This document shows positions 53,101 through 61,083 of a DNA stretch of 64,000 bases, piece by piece (the stretch's first letter is position 1; the number at the start of each line of letters is the position of its first letter). Origin of the DNA: Putridiphycobacter sp045110285 (GTDB lineage: Bacteria; Bacteroidota; Bacteroidia; Flavobacteriales_D; Crocinitomicaceae). The notes below the pieces were generated by a model that ran no database searches, was not told where the DNA came from, and was given only the letters and a program-made list of their open reading frames with translations. The stretch is taken from positions 1-64,000 of the forward strand of contig JBGCGA010000003.1 in NCBI GenBank assembly GCA_045110285.1, given 5' to 3'. The position numbers and the translations under genes are program-made.

Positions 53101-56100
53101 ACAGATGCCAACGGATGTACAACAGTTGAAACAATTACTATAACAGAGCCTACTTTATTAACAAGCACAGCAACATCTACGGATGCAACTGGAGCAGGAG
53201 TATCAGATGGATCAGCAACAGTAACAGCAGCAGGTGGAAGCCCAGCTTACACTTACTTATGGTCAGATGGTCAAACAACTGCAACAGCAACCGGATTAGC
53301 AGCAGGAACTTATACAGTAACAGTAACCGATACACATGGTTGTACAACAACTGAAACAGTAACAATTGGTGAGCCATTAGCGCTTTCAAACAGTATTGTA
53401 ACTGTAAATGTTTTATGTAATGGAAATAGCACGGGATCAGCAACAGTAACAGTAACTGGCGGTGTTTCACCATATACTTACTTATGGTCAAACGGAGCAA
53501 CAACTTCAAGCATTAGTGGTTTAACGGCAGGCACATACACAGTAACTGCAACAGATGCTAACGGATATACAACTGCAGGCACTGCAACAGTATCTGAACC
53601 AACTGCTTTGTCTAATGCTAGTACAACACTTAGTAATGTTTCTTGTCATGGTGCTAACGACGGATCAATAGTATTGTCAGTTTCGGGTGGTGTAATGCCA
53701 TACACATACTTGTGGTCAAATGGTGCTGTAACAGCTAACCTTTCTTCTGTCGGTCCTGGAACATATTCTGTAACTATAACTGATGCTAACGGTTGTATTA
53801 TATCGGAAACTGCAACATTAACTCAACCAAACACTTTAAGCATTGGTAATACAGTGATAACTGATGCCTCATGTTTTGGAACTGCAACTGGTAATGTTAC
53901 AATAACAACTTCAGGTGGAACAATGCCATATACTTACTTATGGTCTGATGGACAAACAACAGCAACAGCAACTGGATTAGCAGCAGGAACATATTCTGTT
54001 ACCGTAACTGATGCAAATAGTTGTTCAGTAACAGAGTCTAACATAGTAGTAGGTGAACCAATTTTATTGGAAACTGAAACAGTAAGTTCGACTAACATAA
54101 CTTGCTTTGGTGCATGTGATGGTATTGCTTCAATTTCAGTTGATGGTGGAACCTTCCCGTATACCTACTTATGGAGTGACGGTCAAACATCATCTTCAGC
54201 TTCTGGTTTATGTCCAGGTACATATTCAGTAACAATAACTGATGCGAATGGATGCCAAGTTACTGAAAACAATATTGTGGTAACTGAACCAGCTGCTCTA
54301 GCAAATGGTAGTTCCAACGTTATTGATGTTTCTTGTAATGGTTTAGCAGACGGATCAATAGCATTAAATATTACTGGAGGAACAATGCCATATACATATG
54401 ATTGGTCTAATGGACAGACTTCATCTAATGCTTCAGGTTTAGCAGCTGGAATATATTCTGTAACAATTACTGACGCAAATGGCTGTACACTAGATGTTAA
54501 TAATGTTTCAGTAAATGAGCCAAATGCACTATCAAATACTTCAACAACAGTTGTAAATACAACATGTTTTGGGTCATGTGATGGTTCAGTAACAGTATCT
54601 ATTACTGGAGGAACTGGACCATATACATACGCTTGGTCTCAGATTATATTGAACCAGATTACAGGTGATGGAACTCCTACTATTTCAGACCTATGTAAAG
54701 GTTTGTATTCTGTAGTGGTAACAGATGCAAACGGTTGTACAATTTCAATTGATAGTATCGAAGTTACTGAACCTAGTCCTATATTTAATAATAACACTAT
54801 CATTTCATCTGTTTCATGTCATGGAGCTGCTGATGGATCTATTCAGTTAGATATTTTAGGTGGAACTCTTCCATACACTTATGCATGGTCTGATGGTCAA
54901 ACGTCTGCAAGTGCAACAGGATTAGGAGCGGGAACTTATTCGGTAACTGTTACTGATGCTAATGGATGTATGTTTGATTTAACAGGTATTATCGTCACGG
55001 AGCCATTGTTATTAGCAAATGCATCTACAAACATAGTTGATGTGACTTGTAATGGACTATCTGATGGATCGATTTCACTTAATATTTCTGGCGGAACATT
55101 GCCATATACCTATGCATGGAGTGATGGTCAGATAACTGCTTCAGCAACTGGTTTATCGGCAGGAACATATTCAGTAACTGTTACTGATGCAAATGGATGT
55201 ACTGTAGACGTCAATAGTATAGTAGTTTCAGAGCCTACGGCACTTGCAATTGCAACACCGATTGTTGTAAATGCTACTTGTTTTGGTTCTTGTGATGGTT
55301 CAATCTCAATTACTGTAACTGGCGGAACTGCACCATATACATATGATTGGTCTGAAATTATTATCAATCAGATAGACGGTGACGGAACACCAATAATATC
55401 AAACTTATGTAAAGGTTTATATTCAGTATTAATTACTGATGATAATGGCTGTACAATTAGCCTTGATAGTATTGAGATTACTGAACCAACGCCTATGTTT
55501 GAAAATAACACGATAATAACTAACATTTCATGCAATGGAGCTGCTGATGGAGCGATTACATTAGACATAATTGGCGGAACTGCACCATACTCATATGCAT
55601 GGGATAACGGAAGCACTGGTCAAAGTCTTTTGGGCTTAAGTGCTGGAACGTATTCCGCAACTGTGACAGATGCTAATGGATGTACTTTAGAAATAACAAA
55701 TGTTTTTGTTGGAGAGCCACTTGCTTTGGCTGTGGGCAGTACTATTGTGACAGATGTTTCATGTAGTGGTTCATGCAACGGTGAAATTGAATTATCAATG
55801 TTAGGTGGAACAATGCCATACTCTTACGATTGGAGCAATGGAGCAACTACTGCTACTATTAGTAGCCTTTGTGCAGGAACTTATTCAGTAACTGTAACAG
55901 ATGCGAATGGATGTAGCTTTGATGTAGACAGTATTACAGTAAATGAGCCAACTTTATTAAGCGCAGTGTTCAATTCTACTGATGTACAGTGTTATACAGC
56001 CTGTGATGGTGAAATTTCAGCAATTGTGTCTGGCGGTGTAGGACCGTACACATATAATTGGTCAAATGGTCAGTTGTCTGCTAATATTGGCAATTTATGT

Positions 56101-56886
56101 AATGCAACCTATACACTAACAGTTACAGATGCAAACGGATGTACACTAATAGATTCAGTTGAAATCACCCAACCAAATGAATTAAAAGTTACTGCTAGCT
56201 CAACAGATGTGTCTTGCTTCGGTGAGTGTGACGGAACTGGGAATTCTGTAATAACAGGAGGTGTGATGCCATACTCGGTACTTTGGTCTACAGGTGAAAC
56301 AACCATGAATATTGACAGCTTATGTCCAGGTTCATATACAATTACTGTAAACGATACAAACAACTGTATTTCTGCCGCTTCTATTGTGGTTGATGAGCCA
56401 ACAGAGATTCAAGTTTCGTTTGTAATTGACTACAACATGGCATTAATTACTGCTACTGCTTCTAATGGAGTACCTGGTTATACTTATACTTGGGACAACG
56501 GGACAACAGGGTCTGTAATTTCTAACATTGGAAATGGAACATATTTTGTTACTGCAACTGATGCTAATGGTTGCACAGTTACAGACAGCGTTGTTTATGT
56601 TGAAGGCGGTGGAATTATAAATCAATTCACAGTTAATGTTGGACCGAACCCATTTGTTAGTCAAACAATGATGAGTATTTCTACAACACAAACCGATCAA
56701 ATTTCAGTAGAGTTATTTGATGCAGCTGGAAACATTATGGAAGAAACTTTTGACGGAATGCTTGAAGCAAATACTGCATTAGAGTTAGTAATAAGTGGAA
56801 ACCGACTTGAGCCAGGAATTTATTTAGCACGTGTATTAGCATCTGACGGTTCTTCTATGGCTAAAAAACTAGTAATTTTAGAGTAA
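50155..56886 (+). CDS. Giant SprB-repeat surface adhesin with T9SS type A sorting domain
   Basis: A 2243-residue secreted protein. Signal segment at 15-31 (ILAFLAIIVTTMTYA). Four about 100-residue units (EYxWxKK..ITETTxFRRCAR...GESND) lie at 47-248 and about 506-702. Between them is an unassigned domain (about 248-442) and one early SprB-type repeat. Residues 702-2152 are 19 repeats of about 76 residues (CNGxxDGSI..GGTxPYTYxWSNG..AGTYSVTVTDANGCT..EP). The last 85 residues are a sorting domain (VGPNPFVSQTMM...LARVLASDG). SprB-type repeats occur in the mobile gliding adhesin SprB; this gene may act in adhesion or gliding. Confidence 0.93.
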   Translation: MMTTIPFFKQGNSVRAILAFLAIIVTTMTYAVPREELKSNFSPPPPCGNIVGGSIAGAQTSSCSPFDPAIITSSADATSGGYTEEYIWVFKNATTGWNFQTIVGATGTTYDPGSLTETTTFRRCARIIGCTAWDGESNDIVITINNGCCNVTSAGSISGNQSNCGSFDPTVITSVAPASGGSNNPEYLWMKKTASSGWSFAVIAGATGETYDPGTITETTVYRRCGRNVGCTSWPGETNDVTMTVFPGGLTATATSTTAYCTDTITVCDMTDYNGSRTIYMPSLGGTSGVSLFTIVNNSAKLYQFNDGTAHYVGKAEKTNDSNKQWVFSVWFKDKKDWTAWNAGGGSYKSGPGTAVNDHLGWDYYIMDAGKPNKMVGLGDYAGVELNLTHKPSSYLYAMQLGTGANDQDSDYGMSFWFEYTSSDPAYSTGHGDYNTDAPTCNNVASCGGSATASASGGVGPYAYSWSNGIYGDETKDICAGTYTVTVTDANGCTATSSTTISTTICCGNITPGTISGNQTGCGSIDPAPFTSLSPATGSGAGIEYVWIKKNASTGNAWVTIPGATSETYDAGVVTETTDFRRCARIQGCIPYNGESNDLTVTVISNVTGAGSIGNAQSSCGSFDPATITSIAPAVGVGTIEYMWMKKTTGSFIAIPGTNSETYDPGIITETTTFRRCARIVGCSTWPGESNDVVMTVNPGPSVTGASISDASCNGGNDGTISVTVSGGVSPYTYSWDNGANTASISGLSAGSYIVTVTDANGCTTNEPKVITEPTLLTSTATSTDATGAGVSDGSATVTAAGGSPAYTYLWSDGQTTATATGLAAGTYTVTVTDTHGCTTTETVTIGEPGPLTNTSTSTDVSCNSGNDGTASITVTGGVSPYTYLWDNGATTSSISGLAAGTYNVTATDANGYTTTATAVVNEPTLLSSTSTDTDVTCNGDADGTGSMNVSGGTLPYTYSWDNGATTASLTNLAPGTYVGTATDANGCTTVETITITEPTLLTSTATSTDATGAGVSDGSATVTAAGGSPAYTYLWSDGQTTATATGLAAGTYTVTVTDTHGCTTTETVTIGEPLALSNSIVTVNVLCNGNSTGSATVTVTGGVSPYTYLWSNGATTSSISGLTAGTYTVTATDANGYTTAGTATVSEPTALSNASTTLSNVSCHGANDGSIVLSVSGGVMPYTYLWSNGAVTANLSSVGPGTYSVTITDANGCIISETATLTQPNTLSIGNTVITDASCFGTATGNVTITTSGGTMPYTYLWSDGQTTATATGLAAGTYSVTVTDANSCSVTESNIVVGEPILLETETVSSTNITCFGACDGIASISVDGGTFPYTYLWSDGQTSSSASGLCPGTYSVTITDANGCQVTENNIVVTEPAALANGSSNVIDVSCNGLADGSIALNITGGTMPYTYDWSNGQTSSNASGLAAGIYSVTITDANGCTLDVNNVSVNEPNALSNTSTTVVNTTCFGSCDGSVTVSITGGTGPYTYAWSQIILNQITGDGTPTISDLCKGLYSVVVTDANGCTISIDSIEVTEPSPIFNNNTIISSVSCHGAADGSIQLDILGGTLPYTYAWSDGQTSASATGLGAGTYSVTVTDANGCMFDLTGIIVTEPLLLANASTNIVDVTCNGLSDGSISLNISGGTLPYTYAWSDGQITASATGLSAGTYSVTVTDANGCTVDVNSIVVSEPTALAIATPIVVNATCFGSCDGSISITVTGGTAPYTYDWSEIIINQIDGDGTPIISNLCKGLYSVLITDDNGCTISLDSIEITEPTPMFENNTIITNISCNGAADGAITLDIIGGTAPYSYAWDNGSTGQSLLGLSAGTYSATVTDANGCTLEITNVFVGEPLALAVGSTIVTDVSCSGSCNGEIELSMLGGTMPYSYDWSNGATTATISSLCAGTYSVTVTDANGCSFDVDSITVNEPTLLSAVFNSTDVQCYTACDGEISAIVSGGVGPYTYNWSNGQLSANIGNLCNATYTLTVTDANGCTLIDSVEITQPNELKVTASSTDVSCFGECDGTGNSVITGGVMPYSVLWSTGETTMNIDSLCPGSYTITVNDTNNCISAASIVVDEPTEIQVSFVIDYNMALITATASNGVPGYTYTWDNGTTGSVISNIGNGTYFVTATDANGCTVTDSVVYVEGGGIINQFTVNVGPNPFVSQTMMSISTTQTDQISVELFDAAGNIMEETFDGMLEANTALELVISGNRLEPGIYLARVLASDGSSMAKKLVILE
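52468..52701 (+). repeat. First copy of a nearly identical 234-bp repeat inside the SprB gene
   Basis: The 234 bases here recur at 53143-53376, exactly 675 bp (225 codons) later. I count three differences, all in the third codon position and synonymous (Thr, Gly, Ile). The flanking units diverge more. Confidence 0.85.
53143..53376 (+). repeat. Second copy of the nearly identical 234-bp repeat
   Basis: Same sequence as 52468-52701 with three synonymous changes. It is part of a three-unit block duplication in the array. Confidence 0.85.
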
Positions 56887-56910
56887 GAGACTAATTAGTC
56901 GACAAAATAT

Positions 56911-56941
56911 AAAGCCCTGACTTATTATAAGTTGGGGCTTT
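56911..56941 (+). terminator. Terminator of the SprB-repeat gene
   Basis: A 14-bp stem AAAGCCCTGACTTA (56911-56924) / TAAGTTGGGGCTTT (56928-56941) with two G-T wobbles and a TTA loop, followed by a T-run. Confidence 0.88.
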
Positions 56942-56949
56942 TTTGTTTA

Positions 56950-57800
56950 TGAAAATTGTACTTGTAGTGGAATTTTAGATGTAGAATATCTATTGATAAA
57001 GCTAAGCCAAACTGCGTACCATAGGTGTTTAAAGCATTTAGGACTACAAACAATTCCAGCGTGTTAGTAATGACGTTAACTATGTTAATGAGCGTTTGAA
57101 CGGCTTATAACTAATACTATTACATAATGTCACTAATAAATGTGTTATTAACAGATTAAGGAAAGGGAAAATATATTGCCATAGCTTCATGATCAAATTA
57201 TTTAGTTAATGTTGTTACCAATATATTTAAATGACTGCTGCATTAATTCAATTAATAATTCTTGTAAATTGCTCCGCATTACAGATATATCTGAAATCGA
57301 AATTTTCAGATATAATGGGTGAATAGAAAGCTTAAAAGATTGCCGTTGTAGAAAAATTCAGGTACTCTAGGACTTGACACGAAGATGTGTTAAGACATAG
57401 AATTTGCAGCTTGATTTTTCATGCAAAGAATTTAGTACAAATAGTGATGCATTTGTCATGGTTGATTTACATGTTAAGTGGTTCAAGAAAAGGGATATAA
57501 TTTAATTAATCTCTGAGGGCGCTATAGATGATAGGTCTAGTTTTTGTGCTTTGAAAAGATCAATTGATTGAATAGCATAAGAGTTAAGGAGGAGAAAACT
57601 TGTTATTCAGTCGTTGTCTCATTTAAACATTTTAGCAAAAGGTTATTTGCAAAATGAAATGATAATAAAATACAAAACCTTGGGCTAGAAAAACTTATTA
57701 GAATGCCGAATTATTTGCAAATGAGGGAAACTTGAAGCCTAACATTAAATAAAAAAAAAGACGCTATGTAAAGCGCCTAAACATCTTAATTAAAATTTTC
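56950..57800. other. 0.85-kb region without a supported gene
   Basis: No reading frame of 60 codons or a convincing shorter one was seen on either strand. It holds a perfect 11-bp inverted repeat TATATCTGAAA (57286-57296) / TTTCAGATATA (57304-57314) with a 7-base loop and no T-tract. A GGAGGAGAAAAC sequence at about 57589 precedes only an eight-codon frame. It may be decayed sequence or an unannotated small RNA. Confidence 0.5.
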
Positions 57801-58037
57801 TTATTCTGCTTTTGATAAAGTGTTTTTTTTGTCAGCGTCAAAATCTTCATCTTCGTCAGGATCTGTTACAGCTCCATAATTATCAGTGTTAGAATCATCT
57901 TTAGAAACCGATTTTGTATTCATTTGAATTTCGGTTGATGCTTCTTCTACACCAACAATTTCAATTACTTCTTTTTTACATGATGAGATGCTCATTAGTA
58001 AAAGTAGACTAGCAGTAAATAAAATTGACCCTTTCAT
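57801..58037 (-). CDS. Small acidic lipoprotein
   Basis: A 78-residue protein with a lipoprotein signal (LLLLMSISSCKKE). The mature part is acidic and low-complexity (DDSNTD, DPDEDEDFDADKK), probably disordered. No family is recognised; the acidic tail could bind cations. A -7 box TACATTTG lies about 18 bases upstream of the ATG. No terminator-like hairpin follows. Confidence 0.65.
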   Translation of the reverse strand: MKGSILFTASLLLLMSISSCKKEVIEIVGVEEASTEIQMNTKSVSKDDSNTDNYGAVTDPDEDEDFDADKKNTLSKAE

Positions 58038-58055
58038 CTTTGATTTATTTCTGTA

Positions 58056-58063
58056 TCAAATGT
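58056..58063 (-). promoter_or_regulatory. -7 promoter box of the small acidic lipoprotein gene
   Basis: TACATTTG on the minus strand is an exact TAnnTTTG match, 18 bases before the ATG. Confidence 0.45.
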
Positions 58064-58130
58064 ACAAATAAAATACTAGTCAGCCAAATTGCATTAATTG
58101 GGCTGTAGGTTTTATTGATTTAACGGTAAA

Positions 58131-59096
58131 TTACACCTTTTTTAACCCCAGCTCAATTAATCGTTCTGTTAAAAACTCACCAGCAGTCATATTATCATAT
58201 AACTTTTTATTCTCATTACTAATGCAAGACTCCAAACAAGTTAGGTCCATATCGGATCTTGGGTGCAAAAAAAATGGAGCCGAATAACGAGGACTTCTCC
58301 ACGATTCGACATCAGGAGTTATAACTCTGTGTTGAGTAGAACGAAATCGATTGTTTGTTAACCGTGCTAGCATGTCACCTATATTGATAATAATTTCGTC
58401 ATCTTCAGGACTTACAGGAATCCACTTGCCAGAAAGTGACAGTGCTTCTAATCCTTTGGCACTACCTCCCATAAGGAGCGTAATTAAATTAATGTCACCA
58501 TGTGCGGCAGCTCTGACTGAACCTTCCGGAATATCTGTCAAATTACTTACAGGGTAATAATGAAGTAGGCGTAAGATACTATTTCCATTGTGGACTTTGT
58601 TTTCAAAATAGTTTTCTGGTAATGATAGATATAGAGCCACAGCACGTAAAAGATTTTTTCCAGTATTTTCAAATGTTTTATACACTTTTTCGCAAACCTC
58701 TTGAAAACTGTTAACTTCTGTTGGCCATAGGTTGTCAGGATATTCATTTTTTATTGGGTCATTGTCAGTAACACTTTGGCCAATATGATAGAATTCCTTA
58801 ATGTCAGGTACTGTATGTCCTTTCGCACTCTCTCTGTTTTTAGATATGTAGCCTCTTTGTCCTGCTAATTCAAGATTCTCGTAAGCTCTCTTAGAAGCAG
58901 TATCCATTTCAAAAAAAGCCTGAGACACTTCTTGCAATTCTTGCCTAAGTTCAGAAGAAACACCATGATTTTTAACTATGGCAAAACCCATATTGCTAAA
59001 TGAGTCACCAAATTGCTTAATAAAACCTCTTCTTTTTAATGAATCTCCTGAGATAAAATCATGGTAATCTACCACTGCAATAACATCTAAGCTCAT
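58131..59096 (-). CDS. Isopenicillin N synthase-family 2-oxoglutarate/Fe(II)-dependent oxygenase
   Basis: A 321-residue non-heme iron enzyme (ATG at 59096, one base after the clpX stop; a start three codons earlier would overlap clpX). The N-terminal half has FSNMGFAIVKNHGV, typical of the DIOX_N part. The iron ligands are in AAHGDINLITLL (H-x-D) and TQHRVITPD (distal His), and the 2OG-binding R-x-S is RYSAPFF. The substrate is unknown. Despite the family name, no penicillin-type cluster is present. Confidence 0.9.
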   Translation of the reverse strand: MSLDVIAVVDYHDFISGDSLKRRGFIKQFGDSFSNMGFAIVKNHGVSSELRQELQEVSQAFFEMDTASKRAYENLELAGQRGYISKNRESAKGHTVPDIKEFYHIGQSVTDNDPIKNEYPDNLWPTEVNSFQEVCEKVYKTFENTGKNLLRAVALYLSLPENYFENKVHNGNSILRLLHYYPVSNLTDIPEGSVRAAAHGDINLITLLMGGSAKGLEALSLSGKWIPVSPEDDEIIINIGDMLARLTNNRFRSTQHRVITPDVESWRSPRYSAPFFLHPRSDMDLTCLESCISNENKKLYDNMTAGEFLTERLIELGLKKV

Positions 59097-59097
59097 T

Positions 59098-60330
59098 TTA
59101 AGCAATTTTTAATTTTGACATTTTTGATTTTTTAAATTGACGTTCTGCGTAATCTAATGTCACTTTAAATTCTTTAGTTTCACCATCAGAAGGTAATTCA
59201 AACATAGCATCTGTTAATATTACTTCACAAATAGATCTGAGTCCTCTGGCTCCTAATTTAAATTCTAGTGCTTTGTCAACTATAAAATCGAGTACTTCGC
59301 CATCAAACTTAAGCTGCACACCATCAATACTAAAAAGATGATTATACTGTTTCACTAGGGCATTGTTGGGCTCAGTTAAAATTCGCCTTAGCGCTTCCTT
59401 ATCCAAAGGGTCCAGATAGGTTAATACTGGCATCCTTCCAATCAGTTCAGGAATTAATCCAAACTCTTTGATGTCAGTAGGTATGATGTATTGAAGCAAA
59501 TTCTCTTTATCAAGTTCTTCAGCAGAATCAGAATTAGCGAAACCAATTACACTAGTATTCATTCTTCTTCCAATGATTCTCTCAATTCCATCAAAAGCAC
59601 CACCTGCAATAAATAAAATATTTTTGGTGTTTACTTTTATCATTTTTTGATCAGGGTGCTTTCTGCCCCCTTGCGGCGGAACATTAACTTCTGTTCCTTC
59701 AAGCAGTTTTAACATGGCTTGCTGAACACCTTCTCCCGAAACATCTCGGGTAATAGAGGCGTTGTCAGATTTCCGTGCAATCTTGTCGATCTCATCAATA
59801 AAAACAATTCCTTTTTCTGCCGAAGAGACATTAAAGTCAGCAGCTTGTAAAAGGCGAGAAAGAATGCTTTCTACATCTTCACCAACATAGCCCGCTTCTG
59901 TTAATACCGTAGCATCAGCAATGCAGAATGGTACATTTAACATCTTGGCAATAGTTCTTGCCAATAAAGTTTTTCCCGTTCCTGTTCTACCTACTAATAT
60001 TACATTAGACTTTTCTAATTCTGGATTATCAGTGTTAGAAAGGTTATTATTAATTCTTTTGTAATGGTTGTAAACCGCTACGGAAAGATACTTTTTCGCA
60101 TCATCCTGCCCAATCACATAATCATTCAACTTATTGCGAATCTCCATTGGTTTCAACAATTTTAGATCAAAATGTGTATCTGAACCTTTATGAACCATCT
60201 CTTTTGAAATAATTTCATGAGCTTGTTCAACACAATTTTCACAAATGTGACTAGAAAGTCCTGCAATTAAAATATCAACCTCACTTTTCGGTTGTCCGCA
60301 AAATGAACAAACCGTTTCATCTTTAGCCAT
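59098..60330 (-). CDS. clpX: ATP-dependent Clp protease ATP-binding subunit ClpX
   Basis: A 410-residue AAA+ unfoldase that selects substrates and threads them into ClpP. The N-terminal zinc domain has CSFCGQPK and CENCVEQ. Walker A is GRTGTGKT, Walker B is GIVFIDEIDKIARK, and the pore loop and sensor-2 regions follow (ELIGRMPVLTYLD, GARGLRSICE). It is 9 bases after clpP and followed at once by the oxygenase gene, so all three may be co-transcribed. Confidence 0.98.
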   Translation of the reverse strand: MAKDETVCSFCGQPKSEVDILIAGLSSHICENCVEQAHEIISKEMVHKGSDTHFDLKLLKPMEIRNKLNDYVIGQDDAKKYLSVAVYNHYKRINNNLSNTDNPELEKSNVILVGRTGTGKTLLARTIAKMLNVPFCIADATVLTEAGYVGEDVESILSRLLQAADFNVSSAEKGIVFIDEIDKIARKSDNASITRDVSGEGVQQAMLKLLEGTEVNVPPQGGRKHPDQKMIKVNTKNILFIAGGAFDGIERIIGRRMNTSVIGFANSDSAEELDKENLLQYIIPTDIKEFGLIPELIGRMPVLTYLDPLDKEALRRILTEPNNALVKQYNHLFSIDGVQLKFDGEVLDFIVDKALEFKLGARGLRSICEVILTDAMFELPSDGETKEFKVTLDYAERQFKKSKMSKLKIA

Positions 60331-60339
60331 TCTTAAATG

Positions 60340-61011
60340 TTATTTTACTGTATTTTTTGCTAAAACTTCATCAACCATCCCATACTTTTTGGCTTCTTCA
60401 GCTATCATCCAATAATCTCGATCGGAATCAGCCCAAACCTTATCATAGTCTTGTCCGGAATGGCTAGAAATAATTTCATAAAGTTCTTTCTTTAGCTTAG
60501 CTATTTCTCTTGCTGTGATTTCAATATCAGATGCCTGACCTTGAGCACCTCCAAGTGGTTGATGAATCATCACCCTTGAGTGCGGTAATGCTGATCTTTT
60601 CCCCTTGGCGCCTGCACACAATAATACAGCACCCATTGATGCAGCCATGCCTGTACAAATTGTTGCTACATCTGGCTGGATATACTGCATGGTATCATAA
60701 ATTCCAAGTCCGGCATAAACTCCACCGCCTGGAGAGTTTAAGTAAATTTGAATATCTTTTTTCGAATCAACTGACTCCAAAAATAAGAGCTGAGCCGTAA
60801 TAATGTTAGCGACTTGATCGTTAATTCCAGTTCCTAAAAAAATGATGCGATCCATCATTAATCGAGAAAAAACATCCATTTGAGCCACATTTAATTGTCT
60901 TTCTTCAATGATATATGGTGTAAGTGATGACTCAATATAATTTTGTAAGTGCATACTGCTGATGCCGTGATGCTTTGTTGCGTATTTGTTGAATTCGTTT
61001 TGATCTATCAT
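60340..61011 (-). CDS. clpP: ATP-dependent Clp protease proteolytic subunit
   Basis: A 223-residue serine peptidase that forms the proteolytic barrel. The nucleophile Ser is in TGMAASMGAVLL, the His in SRVMIHQPLGG and the third residue is expected in the DRDYWM segment. NSPGGGVYAGLGIYD shapes the oxyanion hole. An N-terminal extension of about 25 residues precedes the core and may be a propeptide. It is downstream of tig across a hairpin. Confidence 0.97.
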   Translation of the reverse strand: MIDQNEFNKYATKHHGISSMHLQNYIESSLTPYIIEERQLNVAQMDVFSRLMMDRIIFLGTGINDQVANIITAQLLFLESVDSKKDIQIYLNSPGGGVYAGLGIYDTMQYIQPDVATICTGMAASMGAVLLCAGAKGKRSALPHSRVMIHQPLGGAQGQASDIEITAREIAKLKKELYEIISSHSGQDYDKVWADSDRDYWMIAEEAKKYGMVDEVLAKNTVK

Positions 61012-61029
61012 GTTTTATTTAGTTTAAAA

Positions 61030-61059
61030 AAATAATGCCTATAAATATAGGCATTATTT
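61030..61059 (-). terminator. Hairpin between tig and clpP
   Basis: A 13-bp stem AAATAATGCCTAT (61030-61042) / ATAGGCATTATTT (61047-61059) with a four-base loop, followed on the minus strand by TTTTTAAACT. It probably ends or attenuates tig transcription before clpP. Confidence 0.75.
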
Positions 61060-61083
61060 GTAAGAATATATGTTAATCTTATT

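Noticed and set aside
52502..53509. Leucine-rich frames antisense to the SprB repeat array
   Set aside because: They follow from the Thr/Ala-rich codons of the repeats read backwards (TGT, TGC, CTT runs).
52260..56610. Regular about 230-bp DNA periodicity that could look like a CRISPR or satellite
   Set aside because: The period is in frame and encodes SprB protein repeats with clear domain motifs; units diverge at synonymous sites.
58131..59096. True isopenicillin N synthase
   Set aside because: The iron and 2OG ligands fit the superfamily, but there is no beta-lactam cluster and R-x-S indicates use of 2-oxoglutarate, which IPNS does not need.
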